DNA from: Azadirachta indica
Taxonomy: Eukaryota > Streptophyta > Magnoliopsida > Sapindales > Meliaceae
DNA: 64,000 bases
NCBI GenBank assembly: GCA_022749755.1
Contig: CM040444.1
Span: forward strand, 17,963,274-18,027,273
Reading direction: 5' to 3'
The position numbers and the translations under genes are program-made. The notes under the pieces were generated by a model, which saw nothing but the letters and a program-made list of their open reading frames with translations, had not been told where the DNA came from and searched no databases. How positions within the stretch are numbered: the stretch's first letter is position 1; each line of letters begins with the position of its first letter. This document shows, piece by piece, positions 24,878 through 37,291 of the stretch.

Positions 24878-27550
24878 TATTAATAGTAAATTACTATTTT
24901 TAATATATTTTTTTATTCTAAAAGTTGAAAGTTAATTTAAATCAACAAAAATTTGTTGAATAATAAATAGTTTGTTAAATTAAAAATAATAATAAATTAA
25001 ACAAGTTTAAAATAATAATATATTTAATAAATAATAAGTTTACGATATTTATTGTTTATTATTAAATTTAAATTTTGAATGAATAATTACAATTTATAAT
25101 AAAATACGATAGTTAATTACATTTTAATCATAATATAATTAAATATTTTAGATATTCATATATATAAAATTATAAACACATAATATGATTATCAGTCATA
25201 CTTAATTATAATTAATATAATGTACAGATATTAGCAATCATCAATTTATTATACTTTTATTTTTTATAAACAAATGTTATGTGCAAAATTGTAAATTAAT
25301 TTCAAAACAATTGTCAATAGTCATTTCATAATATTTACTTAAAAATTTATGCAAATTCTATATAGTTGTAACAATCAAAATTAAAATTTTATGTTTTATC
25401 CATTTAAAATTCATATTTTTTTTATTTTTTCAATTTAAATTTAAGCAATTTAAAAATTGTGTAAATTGTGTTAGTTCTTCAATTTATTTTGTAACTAAAT
25501 AACTAATTGTTGTGGAGAATTTTTATTTGTCATTTTTCAATGTTACAAATTAGGAAGTACAAATTTTTACATTTAACCATTTTTACTTCATTTCATTTTA
25601 TATCTAAATAATAAATTGCATTTAACAGTACAAATACATATTAAAATCTACAAACTTACAAGAAGAAAAAAAAAGCTACTAGTCTTTTTATTTTAGGTAG
25701 GTTGAAATTGAAATTGAACAAAAATATAATATAATTACTATATAAGTTCAATATATTTATAAAATTAAAAATTTATATTTTAACTATATAAAATTTTATA
25801 TTTTTAGATTTAAATTTAAAAATTTATATAGTTTTTGTTAATCAAAATTGCATGAGTAATTAAATTTGCATTAAATTTTATTTTAATAATTTTATAAGAT
25901 CTGTTTTATTATTTAAAATCAAGTTTTTTATTAATGTAAACAGCAATTAACTGTTATTTGGGTCAATGTTACTGTTTATGAGTTGAAGGGTAGCCCAATA
26001 ATAAAATGGCCCAACATGTTATGATTATTATTTATGACATTGCACGGACGAAACCTTTTTTTCTCGATTCAGCCTGTGAACAGTATCATACCGTGCTAGG
26101 TTGGGTTGTGCCGAGGTCGAGCCGACCCATTCGTTTTGCCACTTCTATCAAAAATCTCGAACTTTTAAATAACTATAAGATATATAAATTTCATCCTATT
26201 AACAATTAAACGTTAAATTGATTAAAAATAATTTTGTTAATAAAATGACAAAATATATTTTCTTAAATACATTACCATAACAATCACAGAATTAACAATC
26301 TCATAAATTTATTAATATAAATATTTTACCAACACAATAACAAACCCATGAAAATATTTACAATACAAATATATCAATTTAAATACAACCGACATCACAT
26401 ATTAACACCAAGGCATAATAACTATAAAACCCAAAAAATTGGCAACAAAAAGGAAACTTGAAGCTGGTAACAGAAATTCAGCTTTGCTCATCTTGAGTTT
26501 CATCGCATCATCAAGGGAAAAAAAAAATCAGCATCTTAGATATCCACTTTAACATGGCATACTAGCTTTGTGCAGCTCGATTTTTATTTCAAATAGAGCA
26601 TGCATGCATAAGAAGAACTCAAAATCTTAACACATACCTTACAACAATCGTAATTTCTGTTGTGTGTTAAAGAAGTTGGTTTCCTCCAATTTACCGAGCT
26701 TTTGGTGCGAAAGGGAGACAATAGATAAAGGAAGAGAAAACTAAAATGAGTGTGAACAAATTTCATTTATACGGTTAATAGTCTAATAAAATGACACACA
26801 ATCTTTTTTCTACAACTCAATCTGATTAATGAAAGTTTATGTAAGAAAATTTGTCTAAAATATTGTTTTTAGAGGTTGTTTCCATTGTTTTGGCTAATAT
26901 AGTTGGGAAATTAATTTTGATTTTTTCAAACAGTAAAATAATTATAAAATTTTATTGTTTTTACAAGTTTGTCCTTGAATGTTATGATTAATTAATAAAC
27001 AATTAATATTACATCTATATGGGAGATAAATGATACAATCTCTATTTTTTCTATTCAAGTGGTACAAGTCTAAAGTTCAGGGGAGGAATGTCATAATATC
27101 CCTTTATAATAAGGGAAATTTTTATCATAACCGACCATTAAAATTAATTTTCTTAAATAAATACTATTTAAAACATATTTTAAAAAATAATTAATTTAAC
27201 TCAAAATACTTTCATAAAAATTTTTTAAAAAATATCACCAAACACATTAAGTAAGAATATTTTAATTTAAAAAAATTTAAAAAAATTATTTTTAAAAAAT
27301 ATTTTAAATAATAATTGTTAATAAAAATTCACCTCTAATCTTGGTTAGTATTGTTAAATTTTCTTATAATAATAATATAGAATTTGTAGAAAAAAGGAAG
27401 ATAATCGACGACCATTATTTCAATTCAAGACTATACTAATGCATTCTTGAATAACAATTATAGAGAAATTAGAATTAGTTGTCTCGCCTAAGAGCGGCTG
27501 GTTTAACAACAGTGCAGGTTTTACAGTTTCAAGTCTTTCCGGTCCTAAGT
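24878..27550. other. AT-rich gene-free spacer before HDA19
   Basis: Extremely AT-rich, mostly poly-A/T and ATAAT words. A GC-richer island near 25,985-26,160 (GCCGAGGTCGAGCCGACCC region) may be a decayed repeat. I see no coding region, no RNA gene and no complete mobile element. Confidence 0.5.
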
Positions 27551-28050
27551 ACGAGCGATGTCATAAAATGATTTTCCATCTACACTTTTGAAGAAGATAG
27601 ATAAACCCGACTCATTTTCTCCTTCTTCTAGGAGAACACGTAAGGAGTCAGAGTTCAAGAGTCTTCTTTTCTTTTAGGTCAGCAAATTTCCTCTCTCTCA
27701 TTTTCAGTTTTAAAATTGTTGTAACTCATGTTTTAGTTCCTTCTTTCTCCAGGTAATCCTTCTATGAACCCTTTTTTGTTTGGTTTTAACAAAATTGAAA
27801 ATTTTTGGTGTTGGATGCGCCATTGCTTGCATAGATCATTATAATGAATCCCGTTCTCTTTTTTTATTTCATTAATAATTGTATAGTTATCAATAATTCA
27901 AACTTTAGTCTTCGTCATGAATCTGATGTTTTCTCTATACTTGCTTTACTGATTCAGCCACGTAATTTTAATTTTTTTTCCTGCATATAAAGAAATCTGA
28001 TTATTTGAGATTGTCTACAAAAAGCAGAAAATTTTGTCCGTAAAACATTT
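27551..28050 (+). other. 5' leader and probable promoter-proximal region of HDA19
   Basis: A pyrimidine-rich leader lies at about 27,590-27,752. A good donor (CAG|GTAATC) lies at 27,753, and acceptor-like sites follow at 27,957 (GATTCAG) and 28,027 (AAGCAG). A 5' UTR intron is likely, but which acceptor is used is not clear from sequence. Confidence 0.45.
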
Positions 28051-31000
28051 ATGGACACTGGAGGCAATTCTTTACCATCTGGGGCTGATGGGGTTAAGAG
28101 AAAGGTGTGTTATTTCTATGACCCGGAGGTAGGTAATTATTATTACGGGCAAGGTCACCCTATGAAGCCACATCGCATTCGGATGACGCATGCCCTACTC
28201 GCCCACTATGGGTTGCTTCAGCACATGCAGGTCCTCAAGCCTTTCCCTGCCAGAGATAGGGATCTTTGCCGCTTCCATGCCGATGATTATGTGTCTTTTC
28301 TCAGGAGTATTACTCCTGAAACTCAGCAGGATCAGCTCAGACAGCTCAAGCGCTTTAATGTTGGTGAAGATTGCCCTGTGTTTGATGGACTTTACTCCTT
28401 CTGTCAAACTTATGCTGGAGGTTCAGTTGGTGGTGCCGTCAAGTTGAATCATGGCCTCTGTGATATTGCTATCAATTGGGCTGGTGGGCTGCATCATGCT
28501 AAGAAGTGTGAAGCTTCGGGATTCTGCTATGTCAATGACATTGTCTTGGCAATTTTGGAGCTTCTTAAGCAGCATGAGGTTTGTCATTTTTATGTGCATT
28601 TTCCCTTAAATTGTCACATCTTTTACTGTTTTAGACATGTTTTGATGGCTTTCAAATTTGTATGGTTTCCTATATTTTTGGACACAGTGTGAGCATTATC
28701 TTTCAGCACTCATACAGTGTTGTGCACCTCAACTCACAAGAATCTATGTGTAGAGTTATGAGTACTTGAGTGATTAACTGTGCATTTCTTACGTGAAACA
28801 GTATATTCAGGTAGGTAAGTTTTGCTTGCTTGGATATTAACTATAGATATGGAAACAATGGTAAAAATGACAACTATTGTGAATTTCCTACGTGAAGCTT
28901 GATATTCTATTAGGTGATTTTTATTTGTTTTTACATTGCCTACACATATAAAAAAAATGGTGAAAATGGTAACTATGCACTTGTTTCTTTGCAAACAAGT
29001 ACAACAGCTAGCTAACTTTGCAAATCATTTTATGTAAATGAAAATGATGACTTTCCTCTTAGTATAATCATGGCTATTTGGCTGACACAGTGACTCATTT
29101 CATAGCTGCTGGAGAGAATTTTGGTCTTTTCCCATAGATCTCTCAGAACCAAAAAGACTAGCTAAATATATGACATTTATTTCATTTTAGACTATGACAA
29201 ATGGTACTATTTTTGGTATTTATTTCATTTTGGGCTATGACAAATGGTACTATTGGTGGTAAGTCCACTATTAACATTAGAGGATATAAACAATTTTGAT
29301 GATTTTATTCCTTTCTCTGTCTCCTTTGATTAACGGGACTTCATGAGGGTGTCCATATCATGCAAGAAATTTTAGTGGGAATGCTTTTTATAATGTTCTG
29401 GTCTGCAGGTTCTGTGTCAAGGACAGTTATATCGGTGCAGTTATTTTGGTCGTTATATTAAATTCTTTCTTTCTGTCATCTGATTAAGTTGGACTTTACA
29501 AGGATATCTGCATCATGCAAAGAAGTTTTAGTGGGAAATGCTTTTAATCAAGGGTTAAACTTTAGATTTTGTTTCAAGGATAGTTCTTATATCATGGTAG
29601 TTGTTTAAGCAAATAGTATTAATTTTTCTGGGATACAGATAATAACCAAATAAACAAGTAGTATCCACATTATTTTGATTTGGTCTTTGCAAACTACCGA
29701 TTTAGCACTCTTTGTTTATTTTACTACAAGGGGCAGTTAGTTTGGTTTTGGATTTGGCTTTCTGGTATGGCACTACTTATGGACTATGGATCACATATGC
29801 CATCTTACTTTCAGCAACCAGAATTTGATGGCTGAAACAGTTGTGGCGGACACACTAGTGTTGTACTAATACTGTGCTATAAATGAATTTTGTCTTGGAA
29901 TTTGATTTAACTTTGTGACATAAATGACTGTTTTAGTGATTTTAATGTTATATGCATTTAATTATTTGGTGTCTGGTTCTCTAAATATGTTACCAATATG
30001 TTCTGTAATTGTTAACATTTTTCTTTATTTGTCTTGCAGCGTGTTTTATATGTGGATATTGATATCCATCACGGTGATGGTGTGGAGGAAGCATTTTATA
30101 CCACTGATAGGGTAATGACTGTTTCATTCCATAAGTTTGGTGATTATTTTCCTGGTACAGGGGATGTACGTGATATCGGTTATGGGAAAGGAAAGTACTA
30201 CTCCCTTAATGTTCCATTGGATGATGGAATTGATGATGAGAGCTACCATCACTTGTTCAAACCAATAATCGGAAAAGTGATGGAAGTTTTTAGACCTGGT
30301 GCTGTCATCCTCCAATGTGGTGCTGACTCATTGTCTGGGGATAGGTTAGGATGCTTCAATCTTTCGATTAAAGGTCATGCAGAATGTGTCAAATTTATGA
30401 GATCATTCAATGTACCACTATTACTGCTGGGTGGTGGCGGCTACACTATTCGGAATGTTGCTCGGTGCTGGTGCTACGAGGTATAACTTTGATTTTAATA
30501 TCAATTGTTCATTAATCAAAAGGTTGCAAAATTGTTAAATTTGAATTTTAAGAAATTAGCTACCTTAGGCCAGTGGATTACAGAATTAAAAGGTGGTTGA
30601 GTCATAGCAGGCAAGAGAATTTTTTTACTTTAAATCATTGGTGTCAATGTGTTTTGTATCAAAATGTTAATGAAAGGAAAAGATTGGAAGGTTACACTTG
30701 CCAAACAGTTGTATAAGAGAGACAATCATGATTTTTCAGATTTATATTGGAATAATTTTTTCTAATTTTCTTTTGTGAGGTTCAGAGATTGCTGCAAACT
30801 ACTTTTAGGTGCTGGCTTTCTGTTTCTTTCCAAATCTTTATTCAAGAGAGCTATGTAATTGCAACTGAAGATATAGATTTGTAGGTTAACCTATTGTATC
30901 ATATTGTTATCAAGACCCACGATGTGATGGGCCTTTTTTCTTTTTCTTTGGCGGTCTGGATATCCAACTATATCATTGTTGTCTCTTATTCTTAATCTGT

Positions 31001-32497
31001 TTTATCCAAGGCAGACAGGAGTTGCACTTGGTGTAGAGGTTGATGACAAGATGCCACAACATGAGTATTATGAGTATTTTGGTCCAGACTATACTCTTCA
31101 TGTTGCCCCTAGTAACATGGAGAATAAGAATTCGCGCCAATTGCTTGAGGAAATAAGGAATAAGCTTCTTGATAATCTCTCAAAGCTTCAACATGCACCC
31201 AGTGTTCAGTTTCAAGAAAGACCGCCTGATACTGAACTTCCAGAGGTTTGTTCTGCTGCTATATTTTGTGTTATATTTGTCTGTTCTTGTTCTTTCATAT
31301 GTTATTGTATTAAATAGTGGAATTAGTGGATTATTTATTATCGAAGTCAGAATATTTTATTGAACTTGTGATAGCATGTTTCTATTCTCCATAATAAATT
31401 TTGCATCCTATTCTGGTCTAGAAATCTATTACAGCTGTGACAAAATTGGTTTTCTTTGGGTAAGCCCTGTATGATCATTTCAAGCTCCTTGTTATGCCAA
31501 ATACTGATGCAGTGCATGAAATGAAATGAAATTTTAGATTTCTGAAACATACCAGTGTTGTGTGGTCCTTCTCTTTTCATTCATTCATTAATGTATATTG
31601 AAGTTATTCTTTTCTAACATGCTGTGTAATTTATTTGTTCTTCGATAATATTCAGGTGGATGAAGATCAGGATGATGCAGATGAGAGATGGGATCCAGAT
31701 TCTGACATGGATGTTGATGATGAACGGTAACTTTTTTTTACTCCTTTTTTTCCATCTGGTTGTCTTGTAACTTTATATTTGTATTTTACTGATCTGTAAT
31801 TAATACAGGAAGCCTCTGCCAAACAGAGTGAAGAGAGAAGCAGTTGAATCTGAAGTAAGAGATACGGTATGCTATATTCTGTTTGAATTCTAGTGGGACT
31901 ACCTTGTTCCTTTACCTACTCTATAACTTTCAAGGTTTGGGTGAAAGTACATATAGATCTTTGTTGATGTCTGTTTATGAATTTGCAAATATGTATGTTG
32001 ACGGAGAAGTTTAAAATTTTCTTGAGCACTTCGTATTAACATTTTTCTTCAGATGTTTGATTCTACCAAATTCATGTGCGCTGCATTCATAGTTAATTAC
32101 TCCCAGGGAACCTTTTGCACTTATATTTACTTTCCACCAATTCTAACTTTTAAATTTATTTCTCATACTATTTATTTGAAGTCCTGGCTTGCTTTCTCCT
32201 TCAGGAGGGCCATAAAGGAACATCTGAGCATTCTAGAGGCTTTGACACAAATACAGAAGAAACTGCTAGTACAAAGGTGAGATTAAAACATTCAAAATCG
32301 GACATGAAATAACCATGCTGATGCTCATTTATCTAATCTTATTTGTGGAAAGATGCCTCCACCCTAATAATATTTTTGTTTGACTTCGGCTCCTGCAGGT
32401 TTTAGATATGAGTTCAATGCCAATTGATGAACCAAACATCAAAGTTGAACAAGAAAACATGAGCAAGGCATTGGATCACATGTACCCGAAGTCATAA
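28051..32497 (+). CDS. HDA19: Class I RPD3-type histone deacetylase HDA19, 7 exons
   Basis: Nuclear zinc-dependent lysine deacetylase that acts in co-repressor complexes (TOPLESS, SIN3-like) to remove acetyl groups from histone H3/H4 tails. Exons: 28051-28578, 30040-30480, 31015-31245, 31656-31726, 31809-31866, 32205-32276, 32399-32497. They sum to 1500 nt (499 aa), within two residues of Arabidopsis HDA19. The start [11 protein letters not shown] is nearly that of HDA19. The catalytic domain is about residues 18-390. The His-His pair is at 148-149 (AGGLHHAKK), zinc ligands are Asp184 and His186 (DIDIHHGDG) and Asp272 ([10 protein letters not shown]), and the active-site tyrosine is Tyr311 ([14 protein letters not shown]). 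The tail is acidic and variable ([20 protein letters not shown]), then a [13 protein letters not shown] block, as in HDA19 and unlike HDA6 or HDA9. No key residue is missing. Intron 1 is long (1461 bp) and carries internal duplications. Confidence 0.96.
29176..29254 (+). repeat. Short tandem duplication in HDA19 intron 1
   Basis: Two copies of about 36 bp (TTTATTTCATTTT, then CTATGACAAATGG) lie with a 43-bp period at 29176 and 29219. They differ at only a few positions. Confidence 0.8.
29307..29605 (+). repeat. Diverged ~154-bp tandem duplication in HDA19 intron 1
   Basis: The block from about 29,307 (GATTAACGGGACTT, ATCATGCAAGAAATTTTAGT, GTGTCAAGGACAG) recurs from about 29,461 (GATTAAGTTGGACTT, ATCATGCAAAGAAGTTTTAG, GTTTCAAGGATAG). 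The copies are clearly related but carry several substitutions and small indels. Confidence 0.65.
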
Positions 32498-32804
32498 GGA
32501 AACCAGATCTTAAAATCAACTATATGTTGCTCAATGAAATTAATGTATTGTTTTTGTCAGACTTGTAATTTAAGCATTAGTTAACCTTTGAATGAATTTA
32601 TATCTGTCCTAGACATGAAAACCTAAATGGCTGTCTTCAAATGTAGCAGAAATTTGTAACTGAAAATGCATACAACACTGGACTACATTTTTGTAACACA
32701 AATGACCACTGCTTTGAATTTTTGTTGATGTCAGGTTCAAACAGGTCAGCAAAGTATAATAGAATGATTTGTGATATCGGGCGTTGATTCTGTTAAAAGG
32801 ACAA
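32498..32804. other. 3' flank of HDA19
   Basis: HDA19 3' UTR and trailing sequence. No further gene is seen. Confidence 0.5.
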
Positions 32805-33207
32805 TGGTTGCAATAGAAACTGTTGGGAGAGAGGAGTGCCAAACATAATTATGCAAGTTTTTGACTAACAAAGTAGATAATGTAAATTACAAATTTGGTG
32901 TTATGCTATTCTCATTACCTTAGATGAAACCAAGTTCGGTATCGGCTGTTGAATGTGTAGATAATAAAGTAGTTTTTATACATGGAAACCAAGATGCTAA
33001 TTGAGCAAGACCAACTTTTGACACAACAGAAGTTGTGATAGCAGTGAGTATGACTGCCATGGAAGTATTTTTCTATGTCCACAAGACTGAATTTACACAG
33101 AAGACGACGAACAAGAGTAGCACTGGATCCTGTGAAAAAGGAAGAAAAATAACTTCAATTAGAGAAAATGATATGCTAGTGTGAGTGAGAATACCAGAAG
33201 AAAGTGC
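32805..33207 (-). pseudogene. Decayed partial duplicate of CLC-e (around exon 2 and its flanking introns)
   Basis: The stretch aligns by eye, in order and on the same strand, with the intact CLC-e gene at about 40,660-41,220. GCTATTCTCATTAC with AGATGAA is shared with intron 2. GCAAGACCAACTTTTGACAC, followed by ACAGAAG and CATGGAAGTA, matches exon 2 at about 40,940-41,010. CCACAAGACTGA near 33,078 and TGGATCCTGTGAAAA near 33,124 match the start of exon 2 and its acceptor. GAGAAAATGA and the GTGAG..GAGAATACCAGAAG end match intron 1 and the end of exon 1. Roughly 25-30 bp of exon 2 are missing and there are many substitutions, so it cannot encode a channel segment. The DYW PPR gene lies between this fragment and the intact gene. 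Confidence 0.7.
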
Positions 33208-34066
33208 ATTATGGGGTATTTGGATGTTAACTGGATTACCATAAGTGGCAGGGATTGCTTGATCACAAGGAGGGCTTTTCTCTTGTATTTACATAGCATC
33301 TAGACAGCTGGAAGCTTATTTAAGATGCCAGAAGTAAACAGACCAGAAGCGGGCACTCAACTGTGCAAGTTTCGGTGTCGTCAGTAGCTGAGATGTCGAC
33401 CAGGAGGCACTTACATGGGATTCGTGTCCAGGAAGAACGATGGACAAAGAGCACATCACCCATTGCATAACGGGAAGTTGCTGCATACTAGGTGATGATA
33501 AACATACCTTAAAAACCTGTAACTACCAATTTACAAAATGAGGATAGAGGTTGACGAACGTCATATTCAGAGCTTATAATCAGCGGGTCTCGGAAATCTG
33601 CAAGTTTTGATACCCCTTAACTCTGGAAGAAGTTCATTCACTACCTCCAAAACTTCTACCAAATGGCAATGTAGGTCTCTTCTAGCTTCCCATCAACTAC
33701 TTTGGCAATAGTGTCCAATTCAGCCACTCAGAAATGCTCTTTCCAGCAAAGGCATATGCTTCACATTTCCACTCCCAGGCATTAGATGGCATTAAATATT
33801 ATTTCTTTCACTATACAAATGAATGAGTAATCATCCCTCCCTCAATTTTAAGCACATTTAATGCCTTATCTCAGCTTCAAGATATAGTACTTCAAGATGT
33901 AGCAAAGCCTGTAAGAATAATGAAAAAAAGTAAAAATCTTCGTAATAGAGAGATACTCATTGCAATAAAAAGGAAAGAAAACATAAAAGTTTAGGGAGGT
34001 GCAAGATAAAAATTTGTATTTCAAGAGCATGATTTCATTACTCACAGGAATTGTAGCAATCCAGTG
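33208..34066. other. Spacer downstream of the PPR gene
   Basis: No intact frame on either strand. It may contain the PPR 3' UTR and further decayed sequence. I did not recognise any family in it. Confidence 0.4.
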
Positions 34067-36625
34067 TCACCAATAGCCCTTGCAGGTGCAAGATCCTTCC
34101 TTGAAATGATGGAAGCGGCTTGAGTCTCTTAAAATAATTTCATGATCAATGATCATGGATATGAAGGTAATGGCAGTGTGGCAATCACCGCATATGCGCA
34201 AATTCTTGGTGATCCGGATAGGTGACCCTGGAGCTGTTGTTAGGATTCCATACGCAAGAGCCAATTTCTCACTATGTTCAAAAAGAAGATCAACTTTTTC
34301 TTCATCATCCACATCATGGAGTGCAAAGCTCGTCTCTGGAACATATCCCATGGTTTTGATCCGTTCAATCAAATCCGCAAGGATATCATATATTTGTTGA
34401 AATTGTGGATGAGTTCGGTCACCCACAAAGAAGGTTGCAGTGCCTTTCTTTCCTTGTACCCAACTGCAACCAGGCCTCTTCGTATTCCCAGTATGTTTCA
34501 TCAATGTTCTAATCCTGGCCACATCTTTCCAACGTCTGGCATTTGCATATATGTTTGAAAGCAGCGTATATGACCCATCATTCTCTGACTTCAACTCTAA
34601 CAATTGATTAGCCGCATGTTCCCCAAGTTCCACATTAGCATGGATCCTGCAACCACTAAGCAGTGCCACCCATATGGTTGGACTTGGTTCCATAGGCATG
34701 CCTTCAATAAGTTCCATAGCTTCATCCAAGCGACCAGCACGACCCAATAGGTCAACAATACACGCATAGTGTTCTGGCCCTGGAGCAATACCAAACTCCT
34801 TGCTCAACTCATCAAAGTATTTTAACCCCTCATCAACCATTCCTGAGTGGCTGCAAGCATACAGCACGGCAAGGAAGGTTACTTCATCAGGCACCAGACC
34901 TTCTTTCCTCATCTTATCAAAGACTAGGAGAGCTTTGTCACCCTGACCATGCATGCCATAACCCATGATCAGAGATGTCCATGAAACATCATTTCTTTGC
35001 GTCATGTTATCAAACACAACTCTGGCAGCATCAAGTTCCCCTGATCTAGAATACATATCTATCAGGCAGTTAGCCACAAACAGACTCACCGTCTCATATT
35101 GATTACGCAACACATATGCATGAATTTGCCTACCAAACCTCAGTGCAGCCGAGCGAGCACAAGCTGTCAGAACACAAGATATGGTAAAAGCATTTGGTTT
35201 AACAGGTTTATCTTGCTGGAACATCTGAGCAAAAAGTGCGAGTGCATCGTTAGCTTCCCCATGCTGAGCATAACCACCTATCATCACGGTCCATGTGGCA
35301 ACATCCCTGTTCTTTGGTGCAATTGCATCAAACATGGCACGTGCCAAATTCACACTCTTGCATTTAGCATACATGTCAATTAAAGCATTAATCGCCATAA
35401 GCTCATTCTGGTCACTCCCATCTCCCTTGAAAGCTCGTTTGATGGCATAGCAATGTGTCTCCTTCCCATGAAGCAACGCTCCAACAGAAGCACAACCTGA
35501 AAGAAGTGACACAAGGGTAACGGCATTTGGTTCCAATCCACAGGACTGCATTTGCCTAAAGACATCCAAGGCTTCGTTTCCATGTCCCCTCTGTGCATAA
35601 CCTGCAATTACAGCACTCCACGTTACAACGTTCAATTCAATTTTTTCCTGCCTCATTTTCTCAAAAAGCGCAAGAGCATCCTCAAAGCTACCAACTTTAG
35701 AATACCCTGAAACCATCGTGTTCCAGGAAACCACGTCCTTCACCTTCATTCTCTCGAAAACCTTCATTCCTTCTACCATCATGTTACACTTGGCATACAT
35801 ATCCATCAAAGCATTTCCCACAAACACATCCTCAATAAAACCAGTTCTCACAGCATGAGCATGCACCTGCTTACCCCTCGACCACGAGCCCAGAGACGCA
35901 CATGCAGAAAGGACGTTGACAAGAGTAACTCCATCCACTTGAACTTTAACGTTATCACTCATTCTTGAAAACAACATTAACCCACGTTCTGGATCCCTGC
36001 TCTGTGCATAAGCCGCCACAATTGTATTCCATGAAACGGTATCGCATATCCCCCCTTGAAACATTTCATCAAATATCTGTTGTGCGTATCCCAGAGTGCC
36101 ACACCTGGCATACATAGCCACCAGTGCATTGCATACAAAGACATTCCAATCAAAACCACGTGCATAAATAACAGCATGAACAGAAGATCCGCGACGGAAA
36201 GAGGGGAGCTCGCCGCAGGCCTTAAGAACGAAAGGGAAGGTATAGTCATCAGGGCGCCATCCAAACCTCATCATTTGGTGGAAGAAATCGAATGCATTGT
36301 CAAATAGCTTAAGACGGACACCATAGCGGATTAGCGCGTTCCACCAGAAGACTGAGGAAGGCGAGGGTGAAAGACGTTGGAGGAGTGATAACACGAGGAA
36401 AGGAGCGTTGTGAGAAATGTAGGCAGCGATGACGTGGGATTTTGGGATGTGAGTTAGGTTCTGGACTAGTATTTGTTGGTGAATGAGTTTGGCTTGGGTT
36501 ATGGATTTGCATTGTTTTAGGAGAAGAGATGTGATACAAGGAGTTGTGGAGAAAGAGAAGAATTTAAAGGCGGTAAAGGGATTGGGAGGTTTAGACTTCA
36601 GGAGGAAAATATGGCGGCAGAGCAT
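34067..36625 (-). CDS. PLS-class PPR protein with E/E+/DYW domain, intronless
   Basis: Organelle RNA-binding PPR protein of the PLS-DYW class, a family whose members direct C-to-U editing in mitochondria or plastids. It is a single exon of 852 aa from ATG 36625. An earlier non-ATG codon (GTG at 36646) is open in frame but not needed. The N terminus (about 30 residues) is rich in Arg, Lys, Phe and Ser and lacks acidic residues, consistent with an organelle targeting peptide. The middle is a long run of P, L and S repeats, with signatures such as DVVSWNTMVSGYSK, NALIDMYAKC and YACSHSGMVDEGL. The C terminus has the E region (GPEHYACIVDLLGRAGRLDE, PGCSW). The deaminase-like zinc residues are in HSEKLALAYG (784-793) and CGDCH (812-816). 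It ends CTCKGYW rather than DYW. Overall it resembles the Arabidopsis At5g16860 protein. The RNA target cannot be read from sequence here. Confidence 0.93.
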   Translation of the reverse strand: MLCRHIFLLKSKPPNPFTAFKFFSFSTTPCITSLLLKQCKSITQAKLIHQQILVQNLTHIPKSHVIAAYISHNAPFLVLSLLQRLSPSPSSVFWWNALIRYGVRLKLFDNAFDFFHQMMRFGWRPDDYTFPFVLKACGELPSFRRGSSVHAVIYARGFDWNVFVCNALVAMYARCGTLGYAQQIFDEMFQGGICDTVSWNTIVAAYAQSRDPERGLMLFSRMSDNVKVQVDGVTLVNVLSACASLGSWSRGKQVHAHAVRTGFIEDVFVGNALMDMYAKCNMMVEGMKVFERMKVKDVVSWNTMVSGYSKVGSFEDALALFEKMRQEKIELNVVTWSAVIAGYAQRGHGNEALDVFRQMQSCGLEPNAVTLVSLLSGCASVGALLHGKETHCYAIKRAFKGDGSDQNELMAINALIDMYAKCKSVNLARAMFDAIAPKNRDVATWTVMIGGYAQHGEANDALALFAQMFQQDKPVKPNAFTISCVLTACARSAALRFGRQIHAYVLRNQYETVSLFVANCLIDMYSRSGELDAARVVFDNMTQRNDVSWTSLIMGYGMHGQGDKALLVFDKMRKEGLVPDEVTFLAVLYACSHSGMVDEGLKYFDELSKEFGIAPGPEHYACIVDLLGRAGRLDEAMELIEGMPMEPSPTIWVALLSGCRIHANVELGEHAANQLLELKSENDGSYTLLSNIYANARRWKDVARIRTLMKHTGNTKRPGCSWVQGKKGTATFFVGDRTHPQFQQIYDILADLIERIKTMGYVPETSFALHDVDDEEKVDLLFEHSEKLALAYGILTTAPGSPIRITKNLRICGDCHTAITFISMIIDHEIILRDSSRFHHFKEGSCTCKGYW

Positions 36626-37291
36626 GCCAATGTTGATACCAGGCACCAGATTTGAATTAAGATTAGTACATTCAGATGAAGGTGCAGATGTCTTTATAAC
36701 TACTAATCCGAGTTACAACTAAAACTATAATACAATTCCAATAGAAATAAAAGTTATTAAATAAAATTATAAATAAAAATAATATCAACGTATATGTATT
36801 TTTTTCTTAATTTTTTTAAAATTTTAAATTATACTTCTGAATTTTCATAAACTTCAAGACTTAACAGAAAACTGAAAATATAATTTGAAATTTTTTATTT
36901 GAAAATATAATTGAAAATTTGCTAGCTCTACACTGTACAGTATGATTGTACGAGTATTGTTGACAACTAATAGCATACAAGAGATAATCGACTTCAACTT
37001 CAAGAATGTCATTCGCAACATTAGTGAACCTTTATTTATCAGACGCAATTTGTGTTTCCACCGCCATGCTTTCCATATATCTAATCCGGTCCATAAATAC
37101 CTTCAAATGTCAAAAAAAAAAGAAATAAATATATACGGAAATTAATCATAGAGCTCATGGATCCAAACGTGATGCATGGATGGGCTACAGCGTAGATTGT
37201 CCAAATATTTCTGGTATAAATTTGTCATGAATTCTTCGATTTCTTTCTATGTATTGCCCCTAAGCTACCCAGATTAGTCTACAAAACAAAA
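36626..37291. other. PPR upstream region
   Basis: Intergenic DNA upstream of the PPR gene, with AT-rich tracts near 36,720-36,900. No coding sequence is recognised. Confidence 0.45.

Noticed and set aside
33590..33800. Possible protein remnant on the minus strand
   Set aside because: Short open pieces in different frames are broken by stops and match no family I can name.
36626..36646. PPR start at 36646
   Set aside because: That codon is GTG. The first in-frame ATG is at 36625 and gives a normal targeting-type N terminus.
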